This document shows positions 7,893 through 17,274 of a stretch of 20,049 nucleotides of DNA, in pieces (positions within the stretch are counted from its first letter, which is position 1; each line of letters opens with the position of its first letter). This stretch comes from Silene noctiflora (taxonomy: Eukaryota; Streptophyta; Magnoliopsida; Caryophyllales; Caryophyllaceae). The notes below the pieces were generated by a model, which was not told the DNA's origin, did no database searches, and saw nothing but the letters and a program-made list of their open reading frames with translations. Where the stretch lies: assembly GCA_009801015.1 (NCBI GenBank), contig VHZZ01002878.1, positions 25,805 to 45,853 on the forward strand, in the 5' to 3' direction. The position numbers and the translations under genes are program-made.

Positions 7893-10057
7893 ATGGCAGA
7901 GAGGAAATGGCATGCCTTTAAATCGTCAGAGTTACATTGGTTCAACAATTATCTTGAATCTTCTGACACTCTCAAGAGGAATACATTCTTGCAAAACTTA
8001 CTTGGGGTACCCGTTAACCAAGACAATGAAAATCGTAACTTGGTTGCAGATGGAAACTCCTCTAAACCATCTTCACATTTGTCGCATGGCGGATCTCCTC
8101 CTGGGAAAGGCATAAATAAACAGAATGGGTTGCTTGTTGGTATTATGAATCCGATTTTTATAATTGCTACTTTCACCACACTGGCTCCATTTGAGAGGGT
8201 CTCTATCATGATGCGATGTCAGAACGAGATGATTAAAGCGGGTCGTTTATCAACTCCCTACAAAGGAATGAAAGATTGCTTACTTAGAACAATCAAGCAT
8301 GAAGGCGTCCTTTCCCTTTGGCGTGGTAACAGTGTGAATTTGCTTAAATACTGTCATATACAGGTCCGTCTCTCTTATTATTTGTTGTTGATGGTTTTCA
8401 CAATTACTGAAACAAGATGGCCTCACCCGATTAAGCATGAAGGTGTCATTTCGCTCTGGCGAGGTAACAGTATGAGTGTGATAAACAATTGTATAAGGGA
8501 GGTTCCTCTCTTTTGTTATCCATTGTTTATGATTATCACAATTACTTAAAGAGGTGGTCTCACTCTCACACGATTGATGTGGTGTAATCTATGTTACAAG
8601 GAACGGCTACAAGTATGGATGTGACATGACGACATTTTCTGAGAAAAAAGTTTCTTGGTTTTTGAGTAAATTTGTTGAGTTTGTGCTGTGTTGGAAGGTC
8701 AGAGCACCCAACTTGCAACACACAGCCAAAGCAAATTGTCAAATATCCGAAGGTTTAATTATTCATGGGTATGGGTTTGTGTCACACTCTTCGATTGTGT
8801 GGGACCGTCTCCATCGAGACTAGCTGTATGATTATTGTTCTGCAGACTGTTAACCGTTACGACATGCTTACAGCTTACCTTCTCAAGCAACTATCGTTTT
8901 GTGTATATGCAGGCATTTCCCACTGTAATGTACCATTTACCTTACAGGAACTACATGGATACCAAGATGAAGGAATCACCTCTGTGGCTTTTACCTTTCG
9001 CTGTGACGCCTCTGATGTTATGTCATTACCCTTTAGAGTATGCACGAGTTCGTCTTGCCAGTGATGTCAAAGCTGATGGGAGATCAAAGTTTTCTCTAGA
9101 TTTGTCCCAAAACAAAATTCGGAAAAGACAGTTCAATGGGGTAATTGATGTTTATAAGAAGACACTACAATTGGATGGCATTCGTGGTCTTTACCGTGGA
9201 TTCTCTTTGTCTTGCGTTGGACTGTTTGTGTATTGCATGACTAAATGGTCATTAGAACATACATCCAGCAAAGAGAAACAGAAGCAGGTCTCGCCCTTGT
9301 TCCTTGCAATCTCGCATTTATTTTGCTAGTATTATTAAGTTTCCAGTTACTACACTATTATACAATTTGCATAGACGGTCCCATGAATCCTTGATCAGAT
9401 TATCGTTATCATTAGGCCTGTTCATCTAATGACTGTTAATTTCTTAAATTAGAATTTTTCGCTTTGTGGGTTAATAGATAGGTCCATAGTTAAGGTTTTT
9501 ACTTAAAAGATTTGATTCCATTAATTACTATGTGACCGTCTTTCTAGACATTATCTATAACTGTAAGGGCCATCTTGCGTACATATTCCCTTCTTGGTCG
9601 GGGAGGCATTGTGGTATTTTAGCTTTGTTGTTATGGTCTAGTTATTTGAGAATGACGAGAACATCATCATCATCCCAATAACTCTGTGGCTCCCACGTGG
9701 CCGCTTATGGTGGGGTCAAGGGTCGGATGTAAGCTTTTTTCTTAAATTAATTATGTTTGATGATTGCAGAAAAAATCCACAATGCAGACCTTGATGGTAG
9801 ATGGCTGTATATTATACTGTCTGCCGGTTCTTTTCTACCCAGCTCTCACTTTGAGTCGAAGAATGATGATGACTTCAGGGGAAGCAAGTAAATATCGAGA
9901 TGCAATGGACGCCTTTTATTCAATCGTGAAGACTGAAGGTGTTTCTTCCTTGTTCAAAGGTGTAACTCCCTATATGTTCCATAACTTTGCTAAGAACTTG
10001 GTTACTCTTGGACAGCTCTCCATGATATTCTCGCTGCTTCAAAAACCTGCTAAGTGA
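7893..10057 (+). CDS. AAC-like mitochondrial carrier family protein, gene 1
   Basis: Coding exons 7893-8363, 8913-9287 and 9770-10057 give 377 residues in three carrier repeats. Residues 1-80 are an N-terminal extension; six short membrane segments follow. AAC-derived blocks are [65 protein letters not shown] and SSLFKG. Family members exchange nucleotides, usually across the inner mitochondrial membrane. Here the Px[DE]xx[KR] signatures are PFERVS (99-104), PLEYAR (197-202) and PALTLS (306-311), so the basic residue is gone from repeats 1 and 3 and the acidic one from repeat 3. The end of exon 1 reads KYCHIQ, the closest of the three genes to the RYFPTQ of AAC. The intron at CAG|GCA sits where I recall plant AAC genes having one. 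A second donor 138 bp downstream (exon end 8501) would add 46 residues in frame. The ATG at 7893 (MAE) is chosen because it is shared by all three genes. Substrate and location are unknown. Confidence 0.82.
8292..8567 (+). repeat. 138-bp tandem duplication over exon end and donor, gene 1
   Basis: Unit 1 (8292-8429) and unit 2 (8430-8567) each contain the coding end IKHEGV.SLWRGNS plus a splice donor and the start of intron sequence (CACAATTACT..). The spacing is exactly 138 bp, 46 codons, so the frame stays open through both. Unit 2 ends in NNCIRE and resembles the single exon end of gene 2; unit 1 ends in KYCHIQ. The right boundary is at the CACACGATT / CACCCGATT similarity. Confidence 0.85.
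8580..8890 (+). other. intron insertion shared by genes 1 and 2, absent from gene 3
   Basis: The first coding-region intron is long in gene 1 (8364-8912) and gene 2 (12370-12745) but only 99 bp in gene 3 (16410-16508). The excess holds matching blocks: GTATGGATG.GACATGACGAC, GTGTTGGAAGGTCAGAGCA and CCAACTTGCAACAC. It looks like one ancient insertion, possibly a non-autonomous repeat, present before genes 1 and 2 separated. The alternative is a deletion in gene 3. Confidence 0.5.
9650..9740 (-). mobile_element. SINE-like fragment in intron 3 of gene 1
   Basis: CTCTGTGGCTCCCACGTGG and TGGTGGGGTCAAGGGTCGGA followed by TGTAAGC resemble, in reverse, the GC.TACATCCGACCC segment I associate with the Au SINE family of plants. 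A similar block (GGCGCCTGCATATGGTGGTG, GGGGCCGGATGTAAGC) lies at about 14043-14084 in gene 2. The gene 3 intron is too short to hold it. The family name comes from memory and is uncertain. Confidence 0.35.
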
Positions 10058-10807
10058 TGCTCATTGGAATTGGATGATATCAAATAGGTACTAATAACTA
10101 ATTAATGAATAACGAAGCAACTGATTCAATTTCATGGGCATGGTACTATTGTAGAAAAATTCACTTGTTTTTCAGCGAACTTTCTGGCTGTTAAAAGTAA
10201 CGAGGAATAGATTAGCTGTCACAATGGAGGCGAGATGGCATTTGAAATTCCTTAGACGGGCTATTTATGGTTTCCCGCTCTCCTCCCCTGAGATAGACTA
10301 GCTTCTTAGCAGGAGTATATGTATGTATGATGCCTGAATTTGTCCTGTTCATGAAAGTGTGCTCAATTTGCATGATTTGGTGTTCAATTTCGTACAAGGA
10401 ACGTGTACGAGTTGGTAGAACGCTACTAGTTTGAACTTTGAAGTATAAAGCACAGCGGCTTCCTTGTCAGCAAACAAAACTCTTTTCCAGTAGGAATGGT
10501 ACGGTTGCGCAGCTTGTGAATCCGCTGCTGGAAATGCATATGTAGATCCCTTAAGAATTGGATCGGCACTCCAACCAAATTTGTTGTAACAAACCAGTGC
10601 GTGTTTTCTGTTATTCTGACCGCAGGGCATCCATTCTAAAGGATGGAGTCATATTTAGCATAAAAGTAGTATCGATTATTTACATGTTCCTATTTTATGT
10701 AATGTTACGGCATACGGCATATGGCATACGGGTATCGGTTACTAGTATCATGGATACAAAAGTGAAATTTCAAGGAAACCATACCATGGACCGACTTTTT
10801 AAACGGG
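10058..10807. other. 3' flank of gene 1 and spacer to gene 2
   Basis: The first ~350 bp are a duplicated 3'UTR/flank: CTCCTCCCCTGAGATAGACT, AGCTTCTTAG and GTTCATGAAAGTGT recur after gene 2 and, more diverged, after gene 3. At 10430-10580 a segment of unknown nature is shared with 14770-14900 after gene 2. Open frames on either strand here are not conserved in frame between the copies, so I call no gene. A short CATACGGCATATGGCATACG run lies near 10710. Confidence 0.5.
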
Positions 10808-10987
10808 TAACATGAGAAATTTCGGAATAAAAAAATGATGAGGACAGAGAATATTTCAAAACTCTCTACCCCTCACACATGAGCTTACAAATAGCGCGTA
10901 ACATGAAACTCTCTAGTCACTCCCTCATTCTGGTTATATGACAACACTTCCTTTCATCAAAGCTTCAATTATTTCCACTCTTTTCAG
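10808..10987 (+). promoter_or_regulatory. carrier gene 2: proximal promoter and 5'UTR exon
   Basis: Closely similar to 6738-6957 ahead of gene 1, with the exon ending TTTTCAG|GTAAAT at 10987. It shows that the promoter was copied together with the coding unit. The predicted 5'UTR intron is 10988-11884 (897 bp, acceptor CGTGTAG). Upstream, the similarity to gene 1 fades at about 10808. Confidence 0.55.
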
Positions 10988-11898
10988 GTAAATTTCATGG
11001 TATTTTGTTTAATCTTTCTGTTTAATTAACCTTCTCATTTCCCTTAATTTTCCCACTTTGTAATGTGAGTTTTTGATTGTTGTTGTTGGTTGTATATGAT
11101 TGTTGTTTTGATTTGTAAATGATTGTTGTTTTGATGAAAACATTCCAATTTAGGGATTTTAATTTAGGGTTCATCTTAGATTTTAGCATCAGAAGAGGAA
11201 TACTTTCATGGGTAGTTTACTTTTTCTTGTTAAAGAATCTTCCTTTATTGTTGCATATTTGTCATTGTTAGTTTATGGGTTTTGATTATTATGATGATGA
11301 TGAGATTAGTGGGTTTTTTTTCGTATCGGTGAATGAAAGCGGTTAATTCTCATAACGACACAAATTCTCAAATAAGATCGTATAATGTGTTAAATCCAAC
11401 AAAAAAACATTACTCAATTGCTTTAAAGGTACCACCTTTGGCGAGGTAAGGGGATCAAATTTAGGTAGTCGAAGTTAAAGTGAGGTTGGTGGTAATTGAC
11501 AAATAATGAAAATTGAAAATTGAGTCGAGAATTGCATTGACCAACTACTGTTTCAATATACAAAAGCACTCACAGTTTTGCGAGTCATTTCGAGTTGTTT
11601 CATCATGCTCCAAACACGAAGAATATTAGTGTGCCTTTGCTTAGAAATTAATCTTTAGTTATTCACTTATTTGGATTCTACGACGTGTGTTTGTTTAGGA
11701 TACGCTTATTGCTTCCATTTCTGCCATATTGTTCAGTAGTTTTGTAGTGATCTCTGTGTGCAAATAAGAGCTATATGTGATCCTGTACTTCAGTAATTAC
11801 TTCCGAGACAGATTGTTTGAACATTTAGTCACTTGCTATTATTTCAAGAATTAGAGTTTATTATGTCGAATTACATTCGTGTAGGTGAGGATTTTAAA

Positions 11899-14482
11899 AT
11901 GGCAGAGAAGAAACAGCACGCTTTTAAATCGCCAGAGTTGCATTGGCTCAACAATTATCTTGGATCTTCTGACACTCTTAAGAGGAATACATTCGTGCAA
12001 AACTTACTTGGCATACCCGTTAACCAAGACAATGAAAATCGTAACTTGGTTGCCCATGGAAACTCCGCTAAACCATCTTCACATATGTCGCATGGGGGGT
12101 CTCCAACTGGGAAAGGCACAAATATACCTAATGGGTTGCTTGTTGGTATTTTGTATGCGACTTCTAAAATTGCTGCTGCAACCGCTCTGGCTCCAATTGA
12201 GAGGGTCAATATCATGATGCAATGTCAGAATGAAATGATTAAAGCGGGTTGTTTATCAACTCCTTACAAAGGAATGACAGATTGCTTACACAGAACAATC
12301 AAACATGAAGGTGTCATTTCGCTTTGGCGAGGTAACAGTATGAATGTGATTTCATTCAGTGCAAGGGAGGTTCGTCTCTTTTGTTATCTCTTTTTTATGA
12401 TTATCACAATTACTTATAAAACATGGTCTCACACGATTGATGTGGTGTAATCAATGTTACACGGACACGGCTGCAAGTATGGATGCGACATGACGACTTT
12501 TTCTGTGAAAAAAGATTCATGGTTTTTGACTAAATTTGTTGTGTGTTGTGTTGGAAGGTCAGAGCATCCAACTTGCAACACGGTGCCAAAGCAAAGCGTC
12601 AAAATCACCTAACGTTTAATTTACGGTATGGGTTTGTGTGGGTCGGTCTCCTAACAGACTCGCTGTATAATTATTGTTCTGCAAACTGTTAATTAGTAAG
12701 ACATGTTTTTCCTTCTCAATCAACTATCTTTTTGCCTATATGCAGGCTCTTCTCTCTGTATTGTACTATTTACCAAACAGGGACTACATGAATACTAAGA
12801 TAAAGGAATCACCTCTGTCGATTTTACCTTTTGTTGTGATGCCTCTATTGTTTTGTGATTACCCATTAAAGTATGCACGAGTCCGTCTTGCCTGTGACGT
12901 CAAAGCTGATGAGAGATCCAAGTTTTCTCTAGATTTTTCTAGAAACAATATTGGGAAAAGGCAGTTTAATGGTATAATTGATGTTTATAAGAAGACGCTA
13001 CAATTCGATGGCGTTCATGGTCTTTACCGGGGATTCTCTGTGTCTTGCATTGGAATATGGGCGCATTACATGGCTAAACGTTTTATACCTGCATCCAGCA
13101 AAGAGAAGCTCAACCAGGTTTTGCCCTTGTTCGTGGCATTTAATTTTGTACTCCCTCCGTCCCGGTCATTTGTTGTCCTTTTCCATTTTTGGGTGTCTCA
13201 ATGAATTGTTGTCCTTTCTATTTTAGGATTGCATTTGATGAATGATTTGGTCTTTCATATTCAATTTAGTCCATTTGTCATCTCCTAATTGGCTCCCTCC
13301 TCTTTCCTTGGTCTTTGTGCCAAAACCAAAGGACAACAAATGACCGGGACGGAGGGAGTAGTATATTAAGGTTCTAGTAAATTTAACCAGGTCGGTTATA
13401 TTTTTTTTGCAATGAATCCATTTTGTAATCATTTGAGTAAAATTTACCTTAAAAGATTATAGAAGAAAAAGTGCGGCTTGCATCCGTAATGCATGTGCCT
13501 TCGCTTGCTCCTCATTAACTCGACACCTTATCGTCTTGGTGCGCCTCACACCTCAAGTTAAGTTTTTGGCTCAGGATTTTTGACACTCTTTCTAACCTTT
13601 CTTCATGTTGTCTTTCATAACTTCTGACTGTTCATGTAAAATTAAATTTAGCCAAGTTTTTTGGCTGTGGAGTATTATGTAAAATTAATAAATCAAAACA
13701 GATTATTTATCCATGCTTCTTATTTATGGCGAAAGAGGCAACAGGAGGTAGTCGGTGCATTTCTCATCAATGATTCAGTGGCCCATTAAAACCGTTTCAT
13801 TATTAATATACAAACTTGCTTATGGGACGATCTCATGATATGACTATCATTAGGCCCGTCCATGTAACCGGCCATTATTTCTTAATTTTAGTTATAACCC
13901 TTTCTTTTTGCAGGTTACTAGGTATATAGGTAGGATTTAGTTAAAAGAGTTGTTACCGCGTTATATTAGTATGAGATAGTTTTTCTAGACACTGCCTCTA
14001 ACTGTAAGGGCCATGCTGTGTACGTATTAACCCATTGACTCAGTGGCGCCTGCATATGGTGGTGTGAAGGGGCCGGATGTAAGCTATTCTGTTGATAATT
14101 GACTGTATATACGTCTCCTTGGCATAAGCTCTAAACACGTATATAATCCAAATTCCAACCTAATGGTGACAATTGATTATGTTTGAAACTTTGATGTTTG
14201 CAGAAAAAGCCCACGAAGTTGGCCCTGATAATAACTGGCTGTATATTTTATTTCCGGCCTGCTATTTTCTACCCATTTGTCACCGTGAGTCGAAGAATGA
14301 TGATGACTTCAGGGGAAGCAAGTAAATACAGAGGTGTATCCGATGCCTTTTATCGAATCGTGAAGACTGAAGGTGTTTCTTCCTTATTCAAAGGTTTAAC
14401 TCCGTATATGATCCATAGCATTGCTAAGGATTCTGTTATATTAGGATATCTCTTCGTCGTATTTTTGATGCTTACTGGATGA
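11899..14482 (+). CDS. AAC-like mitochondrial carrier family protein, gene 2
   Basis: Coding exons 11899-12369, 12746-13117 and 14204-14482 give 373 residues, with the same exon phases as genes 1 and 3. The MAE start follows the 5'UTR intron. The N-terminal extension (1-80) is conserved with gene 1. Carrier blocks are [46 protein letters not shown] and [15 protein letters not shown]. The signatures are PIERVN (99-104), PLKYAR (197-202) and PFVTVS (305-310): the acidic residue of repeat 2 is now lysine and repeat 3 has lost both charges, the worst state of the three genes. The RYFPTQ position reads SFSARE. Intron 3 (13118-14203) is enlarged and carries a Stowaway MITE. No frame break was seen. 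It may have changed function or lack transport activity; the sequence cannot decide. Confidence 0.82.
13151..13358. mobile_element. Stowaway MITE in intron 3 of gene 2
   Basis: A 208-bp element with 31-bp perfect terminal inverted repeats starting CTCCCTCCGTCCCGGTCATT and ending with its complement ...GACCGGGACGGAGGGAG. It is flanked by TA at 13149-13150 and 13359-13360, the expected Tc1/mariner target duplication. There is no coding capacity. The perfect repeats suggest a fairly recent insertion, after the split from gene 1, whose matching intron lacks it. Confidence 0.93.
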
Positions 14483-15180
14483 TAGCATATAGCCTATAGG
14501 TAGGTACTAAGTAGCGATTAACAATGTAACTGATTGGATTTCATCATCATGGTGAAAAAATTCGCTTGTTATTTAACGGAATTCCTTAGACAGACTACAA
14601 ATGGTTTCCGACTCTCCTCCCCTGAGATAGACTAGCTTCTTAGGAGGAGTATGTATGTATGATGCCTGAATTTGTACCGTTCATGAAAGTGTACTCAATT
14701 TCGATGATTTAGAGTTCAGTTCGCCAATTCAGTACAAGGAATGCATGTGTTAGTAGATCGCTACTGGTTTGAAACATAACGCACTACTGCGTCCTAGTCC
14801 GCAAACAAACTGTTTTTCAATAGGAATGGTTTGGTTACGCAACCGTGATTCCGCTTCTGGAAACGCATATACAGATCTCTTAAAGAGTTTGATCTGGTAA
14901 TTAAAGCAAATTGTTGTAACAAACCATCCGGTGTCCCTATTATTATTGTCCTATGTAAATACTCTCTTTGAACGTATCAAAGATTTTCATTATTTATTAT
15001 TGTCCTCGGTAAATAGTTTGTGCTTTAGTCACAATAATATAAAAGACTTCCCAAAAAAATAATACATGAAAAAAATTTAACAACTCATATCCATTTAAAA
15101 TTTAAAATTGACGCATCCAAATAAAGAAAATGTAAATAAATAACTCTAATATTTGTGTGAAAAAAACACACACATTCACA
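14483..15180. other. 3' flank of gene 2 and spacer to gene 3
   Basis: 14483-14720 matches the 3' flank of gene 1 (GAATTCCTTAGAC, CTCCCCTGAGATAGACTAGC, GTATGTATGATGCCTGAATT). 14770-14900 matches 10430-10580. The rest (14935-15180) is AT-rich with two TTATTATTGTCCT motifs and no recognised gene. It leads into the CACACACATTCACAC run before gene 3. Confidence 0.5.
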
Positions 15181-15257
15181 CTTCTCTCTTCCTCACTATG
15201 GTTACATGAGAACTCTGCTTTTCACCAAAACTTCAACTACTCATTTACCTCTAACAG
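15165..15257 (+). promoter_or_regulatory. carrier gene 3: 5'UTR exon region
   Basis: The segment CTTCCTCACTATGGTTACAT, CTTTTCACCAAAACTTCAACTA and the exon end CTAACAG|GTCAGT (15257) is a diverged counterpart of the leader exons of genes 1 and 2. The predicted 5'UTR intron is 15258-15925 (668 bp, acceptor CGTAG). Upstream of about 15165 there is no similarity to the promoters of the other two genes, so gene 3 may be regulated differently. Confidence 0.45.
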
Positions 15258-15288
15258 GTCAGTTTTTTTTTTTTTTTTTCCCCCAATA

Positions 15289-15370
15289 CTCCCACTATCC
15301 CGATAATTTGTTTACATTTTTCAGACGAGTATTTTAATCAATAGTAAACAAATGATTGGGGTGGATGGAG
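15289..15370. mobile_element. degraded Stowaway MITE in 5'UTR intron of gene 3
   Basis: Left end CTCCCACTATCCCGATAATT and right end complement CTCCATCCACCCCAATCATT, both running on to TGTTTAC, form imperfect terminal inverted repeats. TA flanks both ends (15287-15288, 15371-15372). The element is 82 bp. A long T tract lies just to its left and another just to its right. Confidence 0.75.
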
Positions 15371-15938
15371 TAGTATCGTTTTTTTTTTTTTCTTTTCCGT
15401 AAAGGTTCTTTCATTATTGTTGATAATGAGATTTGTAGGTATTACCGTACATAGATTCTTGTGTAAAACAGTTTTCCACAAGTGTTGTGGTAAATTGGTA
15501 AAGACACGCGTTCTCAAATAAGATCGTACAGACCTACAATGGTGTTACATGAGACTATTAGTTCTCAGCTTGATTAAAAGTGTTAATTATTAGGACCCCT
15601 TTGCATGGGAATAAGCTTTCGAAATCAAAGGATATATCTACTATGGAAGAGTTAACACTTAAGACGTGATACACCGCTTGCTTGTGGCGATGTTTGGGGT
15701 GTCAAATGTATGTAGCCTTACCTCCGAGTTAAAAATGAAGAGAGCTTCTGTGAAATTGTAGTTGGTTGGTCATGTAGCAACTGTTCCTTAGTTTTGAATT
15801 GATCTCTGTATGTGTGATCCTGTTATTCAGTTTATAATTACTTTGAAAATGGAATGTTTGAACATTAGGTCACTTGTTATTGTTCAAGTATCAGAGTTTT
15901 ATTGTGTTAAATTACATTGTCGTAGGTGAGGCGTCAAA

Positions 15939-17274
15939 ATGGCAGAGACGAAACAATATGCTTTTGCATCACCAGAGTTACACTGGCTCAGCAATTACCT
16001 TGGATCTTCTCACGCTTTTAAGAGGAACGCACTGATGCAAAATTTACTTAGCGTACCTGCTAGCCAAGACAACCGAAACCCTAACTTGGTTGGTCACGGA
16101 AACTCATCAAAATCATCTCCACATATGTCACATGGGAGGTCCCCAAATGGGAAAGGCCGAGATATAGAAACAGAGTTGGTTGTGAGTATTTCGAAAGCGG
16201 CCTTCAGTATTGCTGCTACAACAGCTGTGGCTCCAATTGAGAGGGTCTATATTTTGATGCAATGTCAGAACGAGATGATTAAAGCGGGTCGTTTGTCAAC
16301 TCCTTACAAAGGAATAAAAGATTGTTTTCTTAGAACAATCAAACATGAGGGTGTCAGGTCCCTTTGGCGAGGTAACAGCGTGAGTGTGATTGCAGTCTGT
16401 GCAGGGGAGGTTCGTCCTCTTTTGTTATCTGTTACGGAGTATTTAAGACTGCACAATTTCTTAAACGAGGTGGTACACGATTGATTTGGTGTAATCTATG
16501 TTCTGCAGGCATTTCCCTATTTGTATTATGATTTACCTTGCAGGGACTACATGTTTAACAAGATGAAGGAATCGCCTCTGTGGACTTTACCTTTCATAGT
16601 GATGCCTGTAATGTTATGGCTATACCCATTAGACTATGCACGAGTCCGCCTAGCCTCTGATGTGAAAGCTGATAGGAAATCGAAGTTTTCTCTAGATTTG
16701 TCAAGAAACATTTTTGGGAAAAGGCAGTTCAATGGTGCAATTGATGTTTATAAGAAGACGCTACAATTTGATGGAATTCGTGGTCTTTACCGGGGTCTCT
16801 CTGTATCTTGCATTGGAGTTTTTGCGAATGACATGAACGAATGGTTTAAACCTACATCCGGCAAAGAGACACACAACCAGGTATTGCCCTCGTTTGTGGA
16901 ATTTTTATTTGTTGATATTGACTGTATTTACGTCTCCTTGGCATAATCTTCCTAATGGTGACAATTCATTTGTTCGATGATTGCAGAAAAAACCGACAAT
17001 GTTGGCCTTGATGGTAAATCGTTGTATATTGCATAGTCTGCCTATTATTTTGTACCCACTTGATACTGTGAGTCGAAGAATGATGATGACTTCAGGGGAA
17101 GCAAGTAAATATCGAGGTGTAATGAACGCATTTCATCAAATCGTGAAGACTGAAGGCGTTTCTTCCTTGTTCAAAGGTGTAACTCCATATGTGGTCTGCA
17201 ACATTGCTTTCGACTTGGTTTACGTTGGAATCTACTCCATGACATTGTTGGTGCTTAAAGCACTTGCTGAATGA
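15939..17274 (+). CDS. AAC-like mitochondrial carrier family protein, gene 3
   Basis: Coding exons 15939-16409, 16509-16880 and 16987-17274 give 376 residues. Coding introns are short (99 and 106 bp), making this the most compact copy. Its structure is an N-terminal extension (1-80), then repeat 1 with PIERVY (99-104), [15 protein letters not shown] and SLWRGN; repeat 2 with PLDYAR (197-202), [15 protein letters not shown] and GLYRG; and repeat 3 with PLDTVS (305-310), [15 protein letters not shown] and SSLFKG. It keeps all three acidic signature residues, but the basic ones of repeats 1 and 3 are Tyr and Ser, where AAC has Lys and Arg. AAC substrate-site arginines in helices 2, 4 and 6 are absent (AVCAGE in place of RYFPTQ, FANDMNE in place of VYRG.YFG, VCNI in place of ILRA). 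Gene 3 is probably nearest the ancestral form of the array. No frame break. Function unknown. Confidence 0.84.

Noticed and set aside
10349..10630. 93-codon minus-strand frame after gene 1
   Set aside because: The second copy after gene 2 carries non-triplet indels, so there is no evidence of coding constraint; kept only as a conserved segment.
13223..13432. 69-codon minus-strand frame
   Set aside because: It overlaps the Stowaway MITE and is produced by it.
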